Shown here: one piece after another, positions 38,166 through 49,364 of the stretch
How the letters are laid out: each line of letters starts with the position of its first letter
Numbering within the stretch: position 1 is the first letter of the stretch
Assembly (NCBI GenBank): GCA_963995505.1
Contig: OZ023197.1
Span: forward strand, 2,153,001-2,217,000
From: Hypericum androsaemum
Taxonomy: Eukaryota > Streptophyta > Magnoliopsida > Malpighiales > Hypericaceae
DNA length: 64,000 bases
Direction of reading: 5' to 3'
Notes under the pieces: generated by a model
Told to the model about the DNA's origin: nothing
The model's input: only the letters and a program-made list of their open reading frames with translations
Databases searched by the model: none
Translations under genes and position numbers: made by a program

Positions 38166-39096
38166 GGGGATTTTTTCTCAAATAGGTAAAAAATATACAT
38201 ATTTTCCCTATATAGGTAAAAAGTTATACATATTCCCAAAATAGGTCGAAAGATTTTTTAATATTAAAAAAATTTGAAGAAGGCGCCTTCTCCAAATGGC
38301 GCCTCGACTGCAACCGCTCCACCTTGTCGGGAAACTAGATTTTTTTAAAAAAAATTACTGGAGGCGCCCTAATAGGTTGGCGCCTCCAAAATTTTTTTTT
38401 TGGATTCCTAAAAAAAAAATTGATCGTAGAATAAATAAAGAGATGCCGAGCAATTAAAAGTGGCCGAATTTATTGAAATTTATTTTTTTGCAAATTATGG
38501 ATAAACTTGATTCAATTCGTAAATTTATCCCAATACTTTGATCTGAATTTATCAAAATATACTTACATTTTTACTTGCAGTAGTATAAAATAATACAAAT
38601 AAGCTAAGTGGACAACAATTAAAAAAAAATAAAGGAGGCGCCCTAGTTGGGTGGCGCCTCCACTTTGATTTTTTTTTTGTATTATTTTATACTATTGCAA
38701 GTAAAAATGTAAGTATATTTTGATAAATTCAGATCAAAGTATTGGGATAAATTTACGAATTGAATCAAGTTTATCCATAATTTGCAAAAAAATAAATTTC
38801 AATAAATTCGGCCACTTTTAATTGCTCGGTATCTCTTTATTTATTCTACGACCAAATATTTTTTTTGGAATCAAAAAATTTTTTTTTGGAGGCGCCAACC
38901 TATTAGGGCGCCTCCACTAATTTTTTTTTAAATCTAGTTTTCCGACAAGCTGCAGTCGAGGCGCCATTTGGAGAGGGCGCCTTCTTCAAAAATTTTTAAT
39001 ATTAAAAAATCTTTCGACCTATTTTGGGAATATGTATAACTTTTTATCTATATAGGGAAAATATGTATATTTTTTACCTATTTAAGAAAAAATCCC
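38166..39096. mobile_element. 0.93-kb near-perfect palindrome with ten GGCGCC boxes
   Basis: The whole segment reads as one inverted repeat centred near 38648. The outer ends GGGATTTTTTCTCAAATAGG and (reverse complement) GGGATTTTTTCTTAAATAGG pair, and the arms stay matched for about 460 bases with few changes. GGCGCC occurs at 38282, 38299, 38363, 38379, 38637, 38653, 38891, 38907, 38960 and 38976, as five symmetric pairs. The flanks TCAATTTT (38158) and TCAATTTG (39097) look like a 7-8 bp target duplication. There is no ORF. It is a foldback-type element, family unknown. A transcript would form a very long hairpin. Confidence 0.85.
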
Positions 39097-39244
39097 TCAA
39101 TTTGTGTGCAGTCTGATTAGTGCTGTCGTTGTAAGGACCCCATCCAGGCCCAAGATTATGAATATCTACCATTACTTTGGCCAATTATAGTGTTGCAAAT
39201 CTATATTTATCGAATTCAAATTCAATGTTTATAATTAAATTATA

Positions 39245-40363
39245 GAAAAAAGACAGATAAGTACCTTGTGGTTTCATGTTTTCACAACGGGGTACCCTGT
39301 GGTTTCAAATTGATAATTTAGTCCCTGTGGTTTTCGAAAATTTTCCCGGACATATTTAGGGCAGCTACCCGTCCATATGATCTTCGAACGATGTCGTTTT
39401 TTATCCTACGTGGCAGACACGCGGGTATAGAGTTGGATAAGTTACGGCTGACTTGTAACGTGGCTAATTACCTAAATAGTCACTAGCTATTTTATATTTT
39501 TTCAAAAATACCCGACTTAAATATTAATAAACTATACTCTTCCCTCCTCCTCCTTTCTCTCTCCTCCTCCTTTCTCTCTCCGCAGAGCTCGGGGAGGAAG
39601 ACAAGGCCAAAGCTGGTGGGGCCAAGTCCCCTATCGCGGACCCGCAGGCTCTCTTTGACGACGTTATTTATGCCTCCACGTTGCTATGCTCTTCACTTGC
39701 AGGGAAAGGAGAGTTTTTGATGTTTGATTGATGTAAAAACATACCAAAATTGGAAGGTGGATGCCTCCTCCGGCGAGACTCCATCGTCTCCGACGCCGCA
39801 TCCTTCCGGCGATCTCTCGCAACCACCAGTCAGAGCTTCCGGTCCTGGAAGTCTGTCCCCAGGGGCCATATCCCGGTCTACGTCGATGAGGGGATGGAGC
39901 GGTTCATCATCGGAGCCGAGCTCCTCCCCCAATCAACAACGCCGCTGTAATCGACAATCATCGACCGGAGCAGTCGCACCTGGACGTGGCCGGCGTTATC
40001 CGTCGGGGGAGATTCCGTTCAGTCTCTTCTCCAGAGACGTGGACAGCCCACCCAATCTTGAAGACCACCACCGTCTCGGTCGTTCATCTCTACAACAACC
40101 AAATGCCGCCTCGATATATATTGGGGTTTATTGTCAATTAGATTAGGGAAGGCCACCACCACCCTTTTTTAGGCTCCCGGGATTTCCCCTTTATTGTCGT
40201 TCTATTGAGATGGAGAGGGGAACGACCGGCGATACATTTTGATTTGCCGACGGCGATACATTTTCCTTTGACCCCGCCGTTCCCGTCGCGTCAAGTCGTC
40301 AAACACCAGAGAGGACGGCCGAGCGGAGATAGAGCGATCTAGGAGGGGAACAAAGAGCATGGG

Positions 40364-40401
<38 letters not shown>

Positions 40402-40723
40402 TGAGGAAGGCATCGAGACAAAGGAAGAGGGAATGAATGAGTAGAGGAGAATGAAGGTGTTTTGAAAAAATATAAATAAATTGGGAACTAAATAGGTAAT
40501 TAGCCACGTTATAAGTCAGCTGTAACTTATCCAACTGAGTGCCTACGTGTCTGCCACGTAGGACCAAAAACGACGTCGTTCGAAGACTATATAGACGGGT
40601 AGCTGCCCTGGACTTGCCCGGAAATTTTTTTGAAAATCACAGGGACTAAATTACCAATTTGAAACCACAGGATACCCCGTTGTGAAAACGTGAAATCACA
40701 TGGTACTTATCTGTCCTTTTCCC
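39245..40723. mobile_element. MULE element 3, 1,479 bp, perfect 9-bp target duplication
   Basis: The left end GAAAAAAGACAGATAAGTACC and the right end (reverse complement GGGAAAAAGGACAGATAAG) match. The inverted match continues about 240 bases, including TTTCAAATTGATAATTTAGTC and the CGTCGTTCGAAGA segment. TAAATTATA occurs at both flanks (39236-39244 and 40724-40732), a 9-bp duplication diagnostic of the Mutator superfamily. There is no transposase. The interior holds captured gene sequence and an (AG)n tract at 40371-40396. Confidence 0.95.
39750..39947 (+). pseudogene. captured SAUR-like gene fragment inside MULE 3
   Basis: The plus strand reads VPRGHIPVYVDEGMERFIIG followed by AELL. This is the core of the SAUR (small auxin up RNA) domain, whose usual pattern is P-x-G-x-x-x-V-Y-V...R-F-V/I...L-L. 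The basic stretch LLRRRDSIVSD upstream fits a SAUR N-terminus. After AELL the SAUR pattern stops and the frame ends a few codons later, so only about the first two thirds is present. A MULE carrying a host gene piece is a Pack-MULE. A protein product is doubtful. The SAUR call rests on one motif block. Confidence 0.6.
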
Positions 40724-40732
40724 TAAATTATA

Positions 40733-41192
40733 ACAAACGTTTATGAGTTAATTTCCACACAGGGACTTTTCTAAAACTATTAACAATGTGTTATTCAAAA
40801 GCAACTACTAATTTCTAATTTTGGTTGTAAGTCCATCTTAATTTAACAGTGAGATGTACTCAATACTATCTATTCCAATATAATTAACTTTGTTTAGATA
40901 AATTCATCGACAAGTGTTCGTGGTCCCCAAATGTAATGCATCCATATCGTCGATCTCAACTAACAATCAAAACCACGTGTCACTGATGAAGAAGCACGCG
41001 CATTTAGGATGTTCGTTGAGCAAAGTAGAATTTCAAAATAGAGTCCTAGCGATGGCGGAAATAGCCCTGAAGGTCGGATTCAATTCTTATCATGTGAGTT
41101 TAGAGTATGTTAATTTTGATTGGTCTAGAGTAAGTATGAGTATTGGTTCATTTTTAGAGGTGTAGTCCATGGTAGGATATAAATCCTATGAA
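40733..41192. other. intergenic, no gene seen
   Basis: AT-rich sequence between MULE 3 and the solo LTR. A short plus-strand ORF at 40914-41165 has no family signature and is not called. Confidence 0.5.
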
Positions 41193-41197
41193 TTACT

Positions 41198-41774
41198 TGT
41201 TGGAATTGAATGAAAATTCAATGCAAAGACCCAAGGTGGAAGGCCCAAAGTAGGAGGCCCAAGATGGGAATGAGAAATGGCATTACCACATCGAAAAATG
41301 TAACAAAGTTTTCCAAGTTTATAAGGAGAGGTTCCTTGTTAGCTAAGAACTAAGTTGACCACATGGAATGGCATTACCACATCCGCGCACGTGCATGTTT
41401 CTGTGTGCAAGGCGCTTTGAGGCGCACGTACGCACGAAGGCAGTAGCCAGGCGAAGATGTTCCGGGGACGCGAATCGACGTGGCACGACCAAAACCTGGG
41501 CTGAAAGGCGGAGGGACGCAAAGCAGCAAGGCTAGTCTGACGGGGAGGCACCTCACAACTCATTGCATAACATTTCTTTAGCAATAGTTGTTCTTCTCTC
41601 CCTCTCTCAAGAAAGTTCTGAGTATCCAAGGTTCACCCGAAGCTTCGAGAATCGTTGACGATTGTCGTAGCCCGTAAGCACTGAATACGGGACAATCTCG
41701 TCTTACGGAGAAAGAGTGAAACTCTTGCTTCGACTTTAGATCCTAATCAAGTACACCACCTCCGACAGATAACA
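41198..41774 (+). mobile_element. solo LTR, 577 bp, with 5-bp target duplication
   Basis: It begins TGTTGGAATTGAATG and ends CGACAGATAACA, the TG...CA form of LTRs. It is flanked by TTACT on both sides (41193-41197 and 41775-41779). A TATA-like TTTATAAGGAGAG near 41320 suggests plus-strand orientation. No internal retrotransposon genes adjoin it, so it is a solo LTR left by recombination between two LTRs. Confidence 0.88.
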
Positions 41775-41779
41775 TTACT

Positions 41780-42806
41780 ACCTTACCCTTTTATCCTACT
41801 TTGGACCCTCATTAGACCTAATTAGACTCAATTATCTTTATTTTTTTACTTTATAAATTGTAATGGAGTTCTCAAATATTTTTTAATATGCTTCATGATA
41901 TTGGCTCTGAAATTCGAGGTACTTATAATTCTAGTTTTCTTTATAGATGTACTAGATAATTCATGATTAATCTTGATATATTGATAATGATTTATTTGAA
42001 TTTTGTTTATGAAATTAAAATTTTATGTTTAAAAATTATCAAAAATGTCTTGCATTTAATTCTAGGGACAAATCCACGGTAGGGTATTCGTCTAACTTTT
42101 CAAATTAGGGTATGAGTGAAGTCCTATCGATATCTTATTCTACCTTATCATATCCATCACCATCCTTATAAAGTCCTCAAAGATACAACAATATTAAAAA
42201 AATTTGATAGAAAATTTTTACCATTTTTAAAAATACTATTCAACTCAAATCTAGATTGATTAATAACTTGCCTGATGGAATAATGGGCGATATAAATCCA
42301 AACAGTAGATACTATCGATAAGGATGAAATAATTACTCATTTTCGGTACAACCATACTGTAATGAGCCGACGACCGAACACAATTAATTCAATCAAAAGA
42401 ATACTCTCTTGGACCACTACAATATCAATTTGCAATTCTAATAACATACTTTTCATATACTTCTTCGTATCATTTGTAAAAAAGTTGAGAAACCAAACGA
42501 ACCCATAAAAAAATTTAAGACACCATAGTTTTTTGTCTAGTAGATGCTTTTTCTTTGGTGGAAAAGTATAGTAGATGCTTAGTCACGCGTTTGATGGTTC
42601 CTTCTCAAGCAAGGCATTAAGTTGGCGTTTAAGTTACATCATTGACTTATATTACTCGGAATGGAAGAATCCACAAGTTAATGATGTGATTACTTGTAGA
42701 CCAAGTATCCCATGTCGGTTTACCGAGGCGTATCCGGTCTTCTTTCGCCGAGCAAATACCGTGCTTCCGGGGTGTGGATATCTTGATCTTGGCTACCAGA
42801 AGGACT
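41780..42806. other. intergenic, 3' flank of the thioesterase gene
   Basis: AT-rich with no recognised gene. 3' UTR and polyadenylation sequence of the minus-strand thioesterase gene should lie in the part next to 42806. Confidence 0.5.
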
Positions 42807-44902
42807 TCAATTCGAATCCTCCTGGCGAACGAATCGAACGAGGGTCGATCTTACCTCGGCTGGAATGCGAACTGGCCGGTAGTCCTTGTCTAGCCAGACT
42901 GCAGTTGCTTTTGCTTCTACAACAGGCTGCGGATGAGATGTATTAATCAAGGAACAACCGTGGTGAATGTTTAAATGCTTTGGACGTACAAAAGAACGTT
43001 GACAAAGAACAGACCTCTTGGTTTGGCAGCTTATAGATTAGGTGCTCGAAGAAAATTCGAGCAGCAGAGGAACCAGAGATGCTTACTCTCACTACGAACT
43101 TGTCTCCGCTCTATAATTGAGAAAGAATCGACATCACAGACATGCACAAGGTAGCAAGAACTCGAACAATTCTCAGATGATCCTTTCCTTTCCAAATTGC
43201 AACAGCATAATTGTGTTATGTATATGACTACATTGCTGATCAGACAAAGAGGAAACTATCAGCTTCAATGTTACATAATTATGTGCTCCAAAGGAGATGT
43301 TTTCAATAGAGAATTGATGAGAAGCTTTAAGATGAGTGTCAAATAGGTGCAAGCAGAATAATGGCTTAGAGAGTACCATAATTGTAGCAAGCATAACATC
43401 GAGTCAATACTATTTTCCCGAAAGTACCCAATTACACGTATGAGACACATCTTGCAATCAAATTGATTCTGTCTCGAGAAGCATATCAAGATCGGTTTGG
43501 TCATAGAATCTCAAGGCGCATGCTCCCAGAATCTCACAAGGATAGACAACAGATTGACTTGGTCACTGGTTATTTTGAGGCTTAGTATTTTGCAAGCAGA
43601 GAGTATGTCAAACATAAGCTACCAAGAATGACGGATAATGCATACCCTTAAAGGGGCAAGGAACTTGAGTGACATTTCCGACAGGGCCAGTGCGCCACCA
43701 GCTCGAGCAACAGCATCCGCACTGATACCAATCCTCTCCAGAAGCTCATGACGACCTAATTGAGTTAAAACACGCAGTCACTCTACCAATCACCATGTGA
43801 ACTTCCTCAAACCGCAACAAAGAAAATCAAGGTCTCTTCATCCACAAGAAGTATCACAATCCACAAGACCGATCCATTCCCACAGTCACCACTGATTCAC
43901 AGTTCCTAACCATTAATTCACGACCCCAAGAGAAAGCACCATCTATACCGGGCACTCTGTAGACCGATTCAACTACGCCGTCGATACCATAAGACTAACC
44001 AAAGTCTACAGATGAAAAATTGATTAAAAGATAATTACCATGTTGGCAGTAACTAGCATAAGTGGCGTTGTTAACAACTCCATACTGATCAAGCTCGTAA
44101 TCTCTGACCTTTAGCTCCACTTCATGGAACCCGCTCATCCTGAAAAACGTTAAAAAAAAAGAAAGAAAGGAAAATGCAAGTTGGAATCATTATACAACAA
44201 TTTGCATATCATTTATTAAAGAAACAAATTTGCATATCAAGATCAAAACTTTATCACCAAATCCTTCTTGGGTTCCACTACTAGAGAACTAACTGCGTTG
44301 AAAATCTCACGTTGCTTAGGTACAAGAATAGTGACCTTGTTTATAAGTGTGGAAAAACTACGCACTCATTACCTTAAGATTTTGGGTTGAATAGGAAGAT
44401 TCTAACATAGTATCAAAACTGGTTGATCCCATGTCCATTACCGCGCTCGCACGACTCTTATTTTATTACAAATTTTAGATTGGATATAAAGATTCTAACG
44501 GACTAAAGAAAAAAGGAAACTTAAAACTTTTTTTTGTCAATATAAAGGCTTCAACTTGAACTCGAGATCCGGTACATTTTAATTAAACTAGAACAACACC
44601 GCGCGCTATTAAATCTAAGCACTTGAGAGAGAGGGAAAAAGATATTGAATTTGTGCAAGCTACCCTTTTCCACCTTTGAGGTCAAGAAGAGCTTGGGGCT
44701 GCGCATTGGTGGTAAGCCTGGAAGAGCGACCGCCCACGGTGAGGAATGGCTGGACACGTGGCGGCAGGAGAGACCGGCCCAGCATTGGGGATCGCGGGAA
44801 CGGAGATGGAGATGGACGGTGGAGATTGATTCTTTTATGTGCGCGTGGGATTGGAATGACGGCTGAGGGGTGACAGGCGACGGCCGCCGGCGACAGGATC
44901 AT
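42807..44902 (-). CDS. ALT: plastid acyl-ACP thioesterase, ALT/MKS2 (hotdog) family
   Basis: Exons at 44664-44902, 44039-44139, 43646-43755, 43015-43110 and 42807-42926 join exactly in frame to 221 residues. Family members hydrolyse acyl- and 3-ketoacyl-ACPs in plastids; the tomato relative MKS2 feeds methylketone synthesis. Residues 1-80 are rich in S, P, R and L ([20 protein letters not shown]), a plausible plastid transit peptide. The 4HBT hotdog domain follows: [20 protein letters not shown] holds the catalytic-region Asp and the conserved D-x2-G-x2-N. Then come [40 protein letters not shown] and [20 protein letters not shown]. The protein ends RFVRQEDSN. All four introns have GT/AG borders. 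Substrate preference cannot be read from the sequence. A second ATG 39 codons in ([10 protein letters not shown]) is possible but less likely. Confidence 0.93.
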
Positions 44903-45007
44903 CGTCTTTGTCCAGAGGGTGGGAATTGTCGAAAGGGATTATGGGCTTTTCCCTTTTCTAGCTTTCTCTACTTGACGTTGGTTTCTATGCAAATTGCCGG
45001 TTGCTCA

Positions 45008-45034
45008 AAGGTATATATATATATATATATATAT
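45008..45034. repeat. (TA)n microsatellite
   Basis: An alternating TA run upstream of the thioesterase gene. The rest of 44903-45361 is AT-rich promoter/intergenic sequence with no gene. Confidence 0.9.
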
Positions 45035-45361
45035 TCTTCTAAAAAAAGTTTATATATCTAAATTTTTGTATTGGAACTATTCAGGTTTACCAATATTCAC
45101 TACACTAATTAATCCAATCCAGTTTAAATCGATAGAATTTTTGAATGATGAACAAATATTTAAGGCAATTTTTTAAGAAGTAAAATTATATTAATCTTAG
45201 TGTTATGTACAATTATGCAAAAGGTGAAAAGCCCTCACACAAAAAGCGGAGAGAACTCCACGAATCTCTAAATATTTAACACTGTTGTATTATGAAGATC
45301 TAGAACTTGAAACTTAAACTAAAATAACTCTATTTATATAGATAATTGTTGTTTAAATGTA

Positions 45362-45759
45362 GGGCAAATTGTCCTCAGGTCCCTGGTATTTGCTTAAATC
45401 ACTGTTTTTGTCTCTGCTGTTTCGAAATTGAAATTTTAATCCTCCTAGTTTGCTTTTATTGTACTCTAAGGTCCCTAATGACGAAATCGGAAAATTTTAC
45501 CGGCCAAGAGGGACCTGAAATGACCCTTATGCCCCTCAGTAAAAATATGGGTCATTTCAGGTATGTTGAGATTGTCGAAGAACTTAGGGCATAAGGGTCA
45601 TTTCAGGTCCCTCTTGGTCGGCAAAATTTTCTGATTTCGTCATTAGGGACCTTAGAGTACAATAAAAGCAAACTAGGAGGATTAAAGTTTTAATTTTGAA
45701 ACAGTAGGGACAAAAATAGTGATTTAAGCAAATACCAGGGACCTGAGGGCAATTTGCTC
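45362..45759. mobile_element. foldback MULE element 5, 398 bp
   Basis: The ends are GGGCAAATTGTCCTCAGGTCC and, as reverse complement, GAGCAAATTGCCCTCAGGTCC. The arms match for about 170 bases each, leaving a central part of roughly 60 bases. The flanks TTAAATGTA (45353-45361) and TTAAATATA (45760-45768) agree at 8 of 9 bases. The 9-bp duplication size and GGGCAAATT ends tie it to element 4 at 51342. There is no coding content. Confidence 0.88.
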
Positions 45760-45768
45760 TTAAATATA

Positions 45769-46666
45769 TATCTTACTTTGTCAAATGGACTATTGAGTAG
45801 GTACTAGCTAGCCCCTAAAAAAAAGTAGGTACTAGGTAGGTAGAACCAAAGCGTTTGAAATTGACATGCAAACCACCTGCATTTGCTAGTAAATTTTTTT
45901 TATATTCTTTTGCTTTTTGATATCTAAATTACATTGGATATGTATTAAAAAATATATGTCTTAATTAATATATAATTATTTTTATAGTTTTTTTAAAATT
46001 CTCTAATTACAGACAGAGACATTATGGGGTCGGATTTGAACCTAGTGGACTAAATTCCTCCTATATCTTTTCTTTTTTTTTGAGGGATCTCCTATATCTT
46101 TTCTTGGCCCTTTACCATTCAGTCGGATCTTTAGCTCTCTCAAGTGACTAAAGATCGAAGCAACAAAGCTCCGGACATTTGGTATTTGATTAAGCTGCCA
46201 AAGATAGAATTTATCTATGCAGTACACCAAATGAACAGTGATCTCCATAAGTTTCATATGTAGTAGCATAGTAAGGTACTACTTTTGGCTTTGTCCACTC
46301 CGAGTCATGGCTGATGAATCAAATCAAACGAAAGATCTCTGTTTCTTTACATATAGGCAAGAAAACAAACAGATGCTCGATCGAACGTCGTGCGCCATTT
46401 GCGCAGGCCTCGTAACATTCAGATGTCCTGTGAATTACCTAACTTTAACTGGCATGTTGGTTCCTGGCTCACATCAAAGGCGGAACGAAGTGAGAAACTA
46501 TAGGTACGATGAACCCACGCAAGGAAGAAAATAAACCATGGTGTAGCTCCTACAAAAGTAAAAGTAAACAGCTACTGGACTAGCTCATATCAACTTCAGT
46601 TGTTCATGTTCCCCTAATCAGTTTGGCCAAATGGTGAACTCGAATTGAAACGGTTACCTACAAAAT
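45769..46666. other. intergenic, no gene seen
   Basis: An imperfect repeat of CTCCTATATCTTTTCTT occurs at 46057 and 46090. Other ORFs here are short and unlike any family I know. The 3' UTR of the At3g52170-like gene should lie near 46600. Confidence 0.45.
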
Positions 46667-49339
46667 TTACAGTTTTCTCCACAAGTTGATTATGCCACCC
46701 GCGAATGACTTCAAACTGCCCCATAGTGTTGACTTGTTCTGATGCTCAGCGTTATCTCCCAGTCCAGCATCGTGATTCCTGCTTGATGGAACGAGGACCT
46801 GTAAGCTTCGTTGTCCAAGTTTTCGAGAATCATGAATCACGGGAAATCATGGAGCGAGGACAAAATAACCAATAATATGACTCGGGGGTCCTTCCATTTC
46901 CTATTGGGTTTCTACCAAGTAAATCTCATACAGTCGGCTAGGAAGAACAACAATTTTAACATGTTAAGCATCATATTAAGCTTAAACTAGTCTGAGGTAT
47001 TGTTTTCACCACAGTAGAGATATGATTAATAGGATTGCCTACGAAATGTTACAAAGTTACTTTCTATACTTGACCACATCAGAGCTGCCATAGGAAATTA
47101 ATTACCATTACAACATAGAGAGAAGAAATTCATAATTTGACCACAATAGCCCCACCATAGGATAGACATGGAAACAATAAGGATATCAGGTAGGATTGAA
47201 AACATTGTCTTATACCAGTAAAACGAATCATGGTACTAAAGAATAAACTTGAATACTCACTTCGCATCTCCATCCGGGTGGGGGGAATCCTTGTCATTCT
47301 GCTTTTGGTCATGCCCTTGCTTTTCGTTAGCATGAGAAACGCGGTGCATTCCAGATTCTTGTGGATGGCTTTTCGACACAACAGAATGAGAATCATCAAT
47401 TCTAACTGCCTTCCCCATGTCCTCTGGCTTTTCGAGGAAAAGATGAGAATCCTGTTTACTTCCCCTTGGATCTGAAATCTCATTAGACTGATTTATATTC
47501 ACATCCTTGTAAGAGAGCTCCTTGTGTTTATTCTTATCATTAGTTACTTTTTCCGGGGAAGCATGAGAAAACTCATCAGTTTCGGTATCTACACGACTTT
47601 CAATTACAACAGCATGAGAAGCATCTTTACTGTCTGCCTCCAAATTGCTGCTCGTGGCCTTTAGGTCAACTTCATGTCCCTACACATCGATACTGAGTGA
47701 ATAACGGCAACAAACTATTTCTGCCTAATTACATGTTATTCCTTTTTCCTTTATCACCATACAACTATTTATCCCTCATGCTATCGAAAGGAAGAGCTTG
47801 AAGCAAAAGCAGTTGAAGGGTCAAAAAGATTAAACTTCATCTGAAGTCCAGAAAATCAAAGAACCCAGTAACACCTACCTTCATTCGGTCGGCAACAATC
47901 TCTTCAAATGGTACCTCCACCAATTTGTCACTAGAATCGCCACGCTCGGACTCATTTATGGAATCACCACCTGAAAGGATTTGAGTCTGCACTTTCACCG
48001 GCGCCACCTCAGTTGACAAGCTTTCGCATTCAATCAAAGATTTGGCCTCTTTCTTGACATCAGCTTGTAAGTTACTTTCCTTGACAACAGTTGAGGGAGG
48101 CATTCTGGATTTATATTGAAGTTCTTGGAAGATACTCCTAATAACATAGAAAGAGCCACCTACTTCTCTTTGAATATCAGATAGTAGGGGGTACTTTCCT
48201 TCATGAGATTCTCTGTACCTGGAAGTCATTACAGCACGAAATGGAGTTGGACACCTTTTTAGTGGTTTTCACAAACGAAAGGAAACCAAATTTCAATTCC
48301 AATACGCCCAGTCGCCCAAGTCCTGGGAATAAACATCCTTTCCTTACCACCTTCAACTGCCTTTTATTACATAACAAGACCACAAGTTGTTCAAATATCA
48401 GATCAAAGATTTCAGACTCACCGGAATCATGAAGAAATATCTAGTCATTACATAATAAGATTTCAGACAACTTAGCTTCAAAACGAAATGATATTGAGAC
48501 GATTAGACAGAATTTCAGCACTGCACAGCTACATACGCAGATAAGGACTAAAAAGAACTCACTTGTTCACGTAAGAAACCACCATAGCCCGTCGCTCTTC
48601 CTTTGAAACCCTCTTGTAGCTTTTCTGGACATTTGGAACATCCGCAGGAACAGAAGCGGCACGAGACCTTCCACGGTGTTGAATACGAGACCAGTGAAAG
48701 ACCCTGCCTGACTCAACAATCACTTCAAAAATTTCAGCAACCACACCCCAACTAAACAATTCCACAACCAATTTAAAACATCAAATTACAACAAATGAAA
48801 CACACTGAAAACCGGAACAAATCGAAAAGGCGCGATCCCGACACTGCAACGGAGGAACCATATAAATCAACCACATCCTAATACGTAAATCAAAGCAATA
48901 CAACCACACCAAAACCGATGATTCTTTTTTTGGTCAATTTAGGCGGGTTGCTCTAAATTCCGAGCTCTAGACGGCATTGAGCTTTGTTCCGCTCCAAAGC
49001 AAAGTTTTTTTCTATTTTTGCAAGGGGTGAGAGTCAACCCACCAACTTTGGGAAACATGGTAGGATCCGTTGCCATCTACTTATCAAGCGTCGGTAAACC
49101 GATGATTCTTTAACCACAAAAAACTAACACACACACACACAGAAGCCAAACCCACGAAATTCTACGCTAATAAACTCAAAGTAACTACTTCAATTCCGAA
49201 GAGAATAACCAAAACCCAGATGGTAAATTGAAGCAAAAAAAAAGGTAAAAACATTTAAAGGGAATTTACCATTTGAAGATCGAAAGCTGGTCAACCCAGT
49301 TGAGGTAGAGACAACTCGTCCTCTTAATAATCGAATCAT
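46667..49339 (-). CDS. At3g52170-like nuclear/organelle protein, five exons
   Basis: Exons at 49270-49339, 48563-48707, 47879-48218 and 47261-47679 join in frame; the last exon ends at 46667. Exon 1 reads MIRLLRGRVVSTSTGLTSF, basic and S/T-rich like a mitochondrial or plastid presequence. The conserved domain follows: KRVSKEERRAMVVSYVNKYR, then GKYPLLSDIQREVGGSFYVI and RSIFQEL. This matches the plant family of Arabidopsis At3g52170, annotated only as DNA-binding-like. The middle is an acidic, charged, low-complexity region of about 250 residues. The C-terminus reads STLWGSLKSFAGGIINLWRK then L and stop, a conserved-looking end. The last intron is uncertain: the strong acceptor TTACAG gives a different frame, while a weaker AAG acceptor a few bases upstream keeps this end. 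Function is unknown. Confidence 0.75.
48927..49095 (-). mobile_element. SINE, 169 bp, with 15-bp target duplication
   Basis: AAACCGATGATTCTT is present at both flanks (48912-48926 and 49096-49110), a duplication length typical of retroposons. On the minus strand the body contains TGGGTTGACTCTCACC, close to a tRNA-type B box and T-arm, and it ends in an A-rich tract. It sits in intron 1 of the At3g52170-like gene. A diverged relative lies near 18340. Confidence 0.82.
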
Positions 49340-49351
49340 AGTTGCAGAAAC

Positions 49352-49363
49352 GCTACCCTAAAC
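49352..49363. promoter_or_regulatory. telo-box-like word at the At3g52170-like gene start
   Basis: ACCCTAAACCCT lies 13-24 bases upstream of the ATG on the opposite reading. Telo-boxes work in either orientation in plant promoters. Function is inferred. Confidence 0.45.
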
Positions 49364-49364
49364 C

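Noticed and set aside
38166..39096. Reading the GGCGCC palindrome as a CRISPR-like or phage structure
   Set aside because: There are no regular repeats with unique spacers. It is one large inverted repeat with mirrored boxes in a plant genome.
42575..42946. Plus-strand ORF of 123 residues
   Set aside because: It is the antisense shadow of the last thioesterase exon, whose minus-strand frame ([20 protein letters not shown]) is clearly the real one.
44645..45061. Plus-strand ORFs over the thioesterase first exon
   Set aside because: They are shadows of the GC-rich transit-peptide exon on the minus strand, and one runs into the (TA)n repeat.
47130..47483. Two ORFs on both strands near 47.2 kb as separate genes
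   Set aside because: They overlap exon 4 of the At3g52170-like gene in other frames; the exon's own acidic frame is continuous with the conserved upstream exons.
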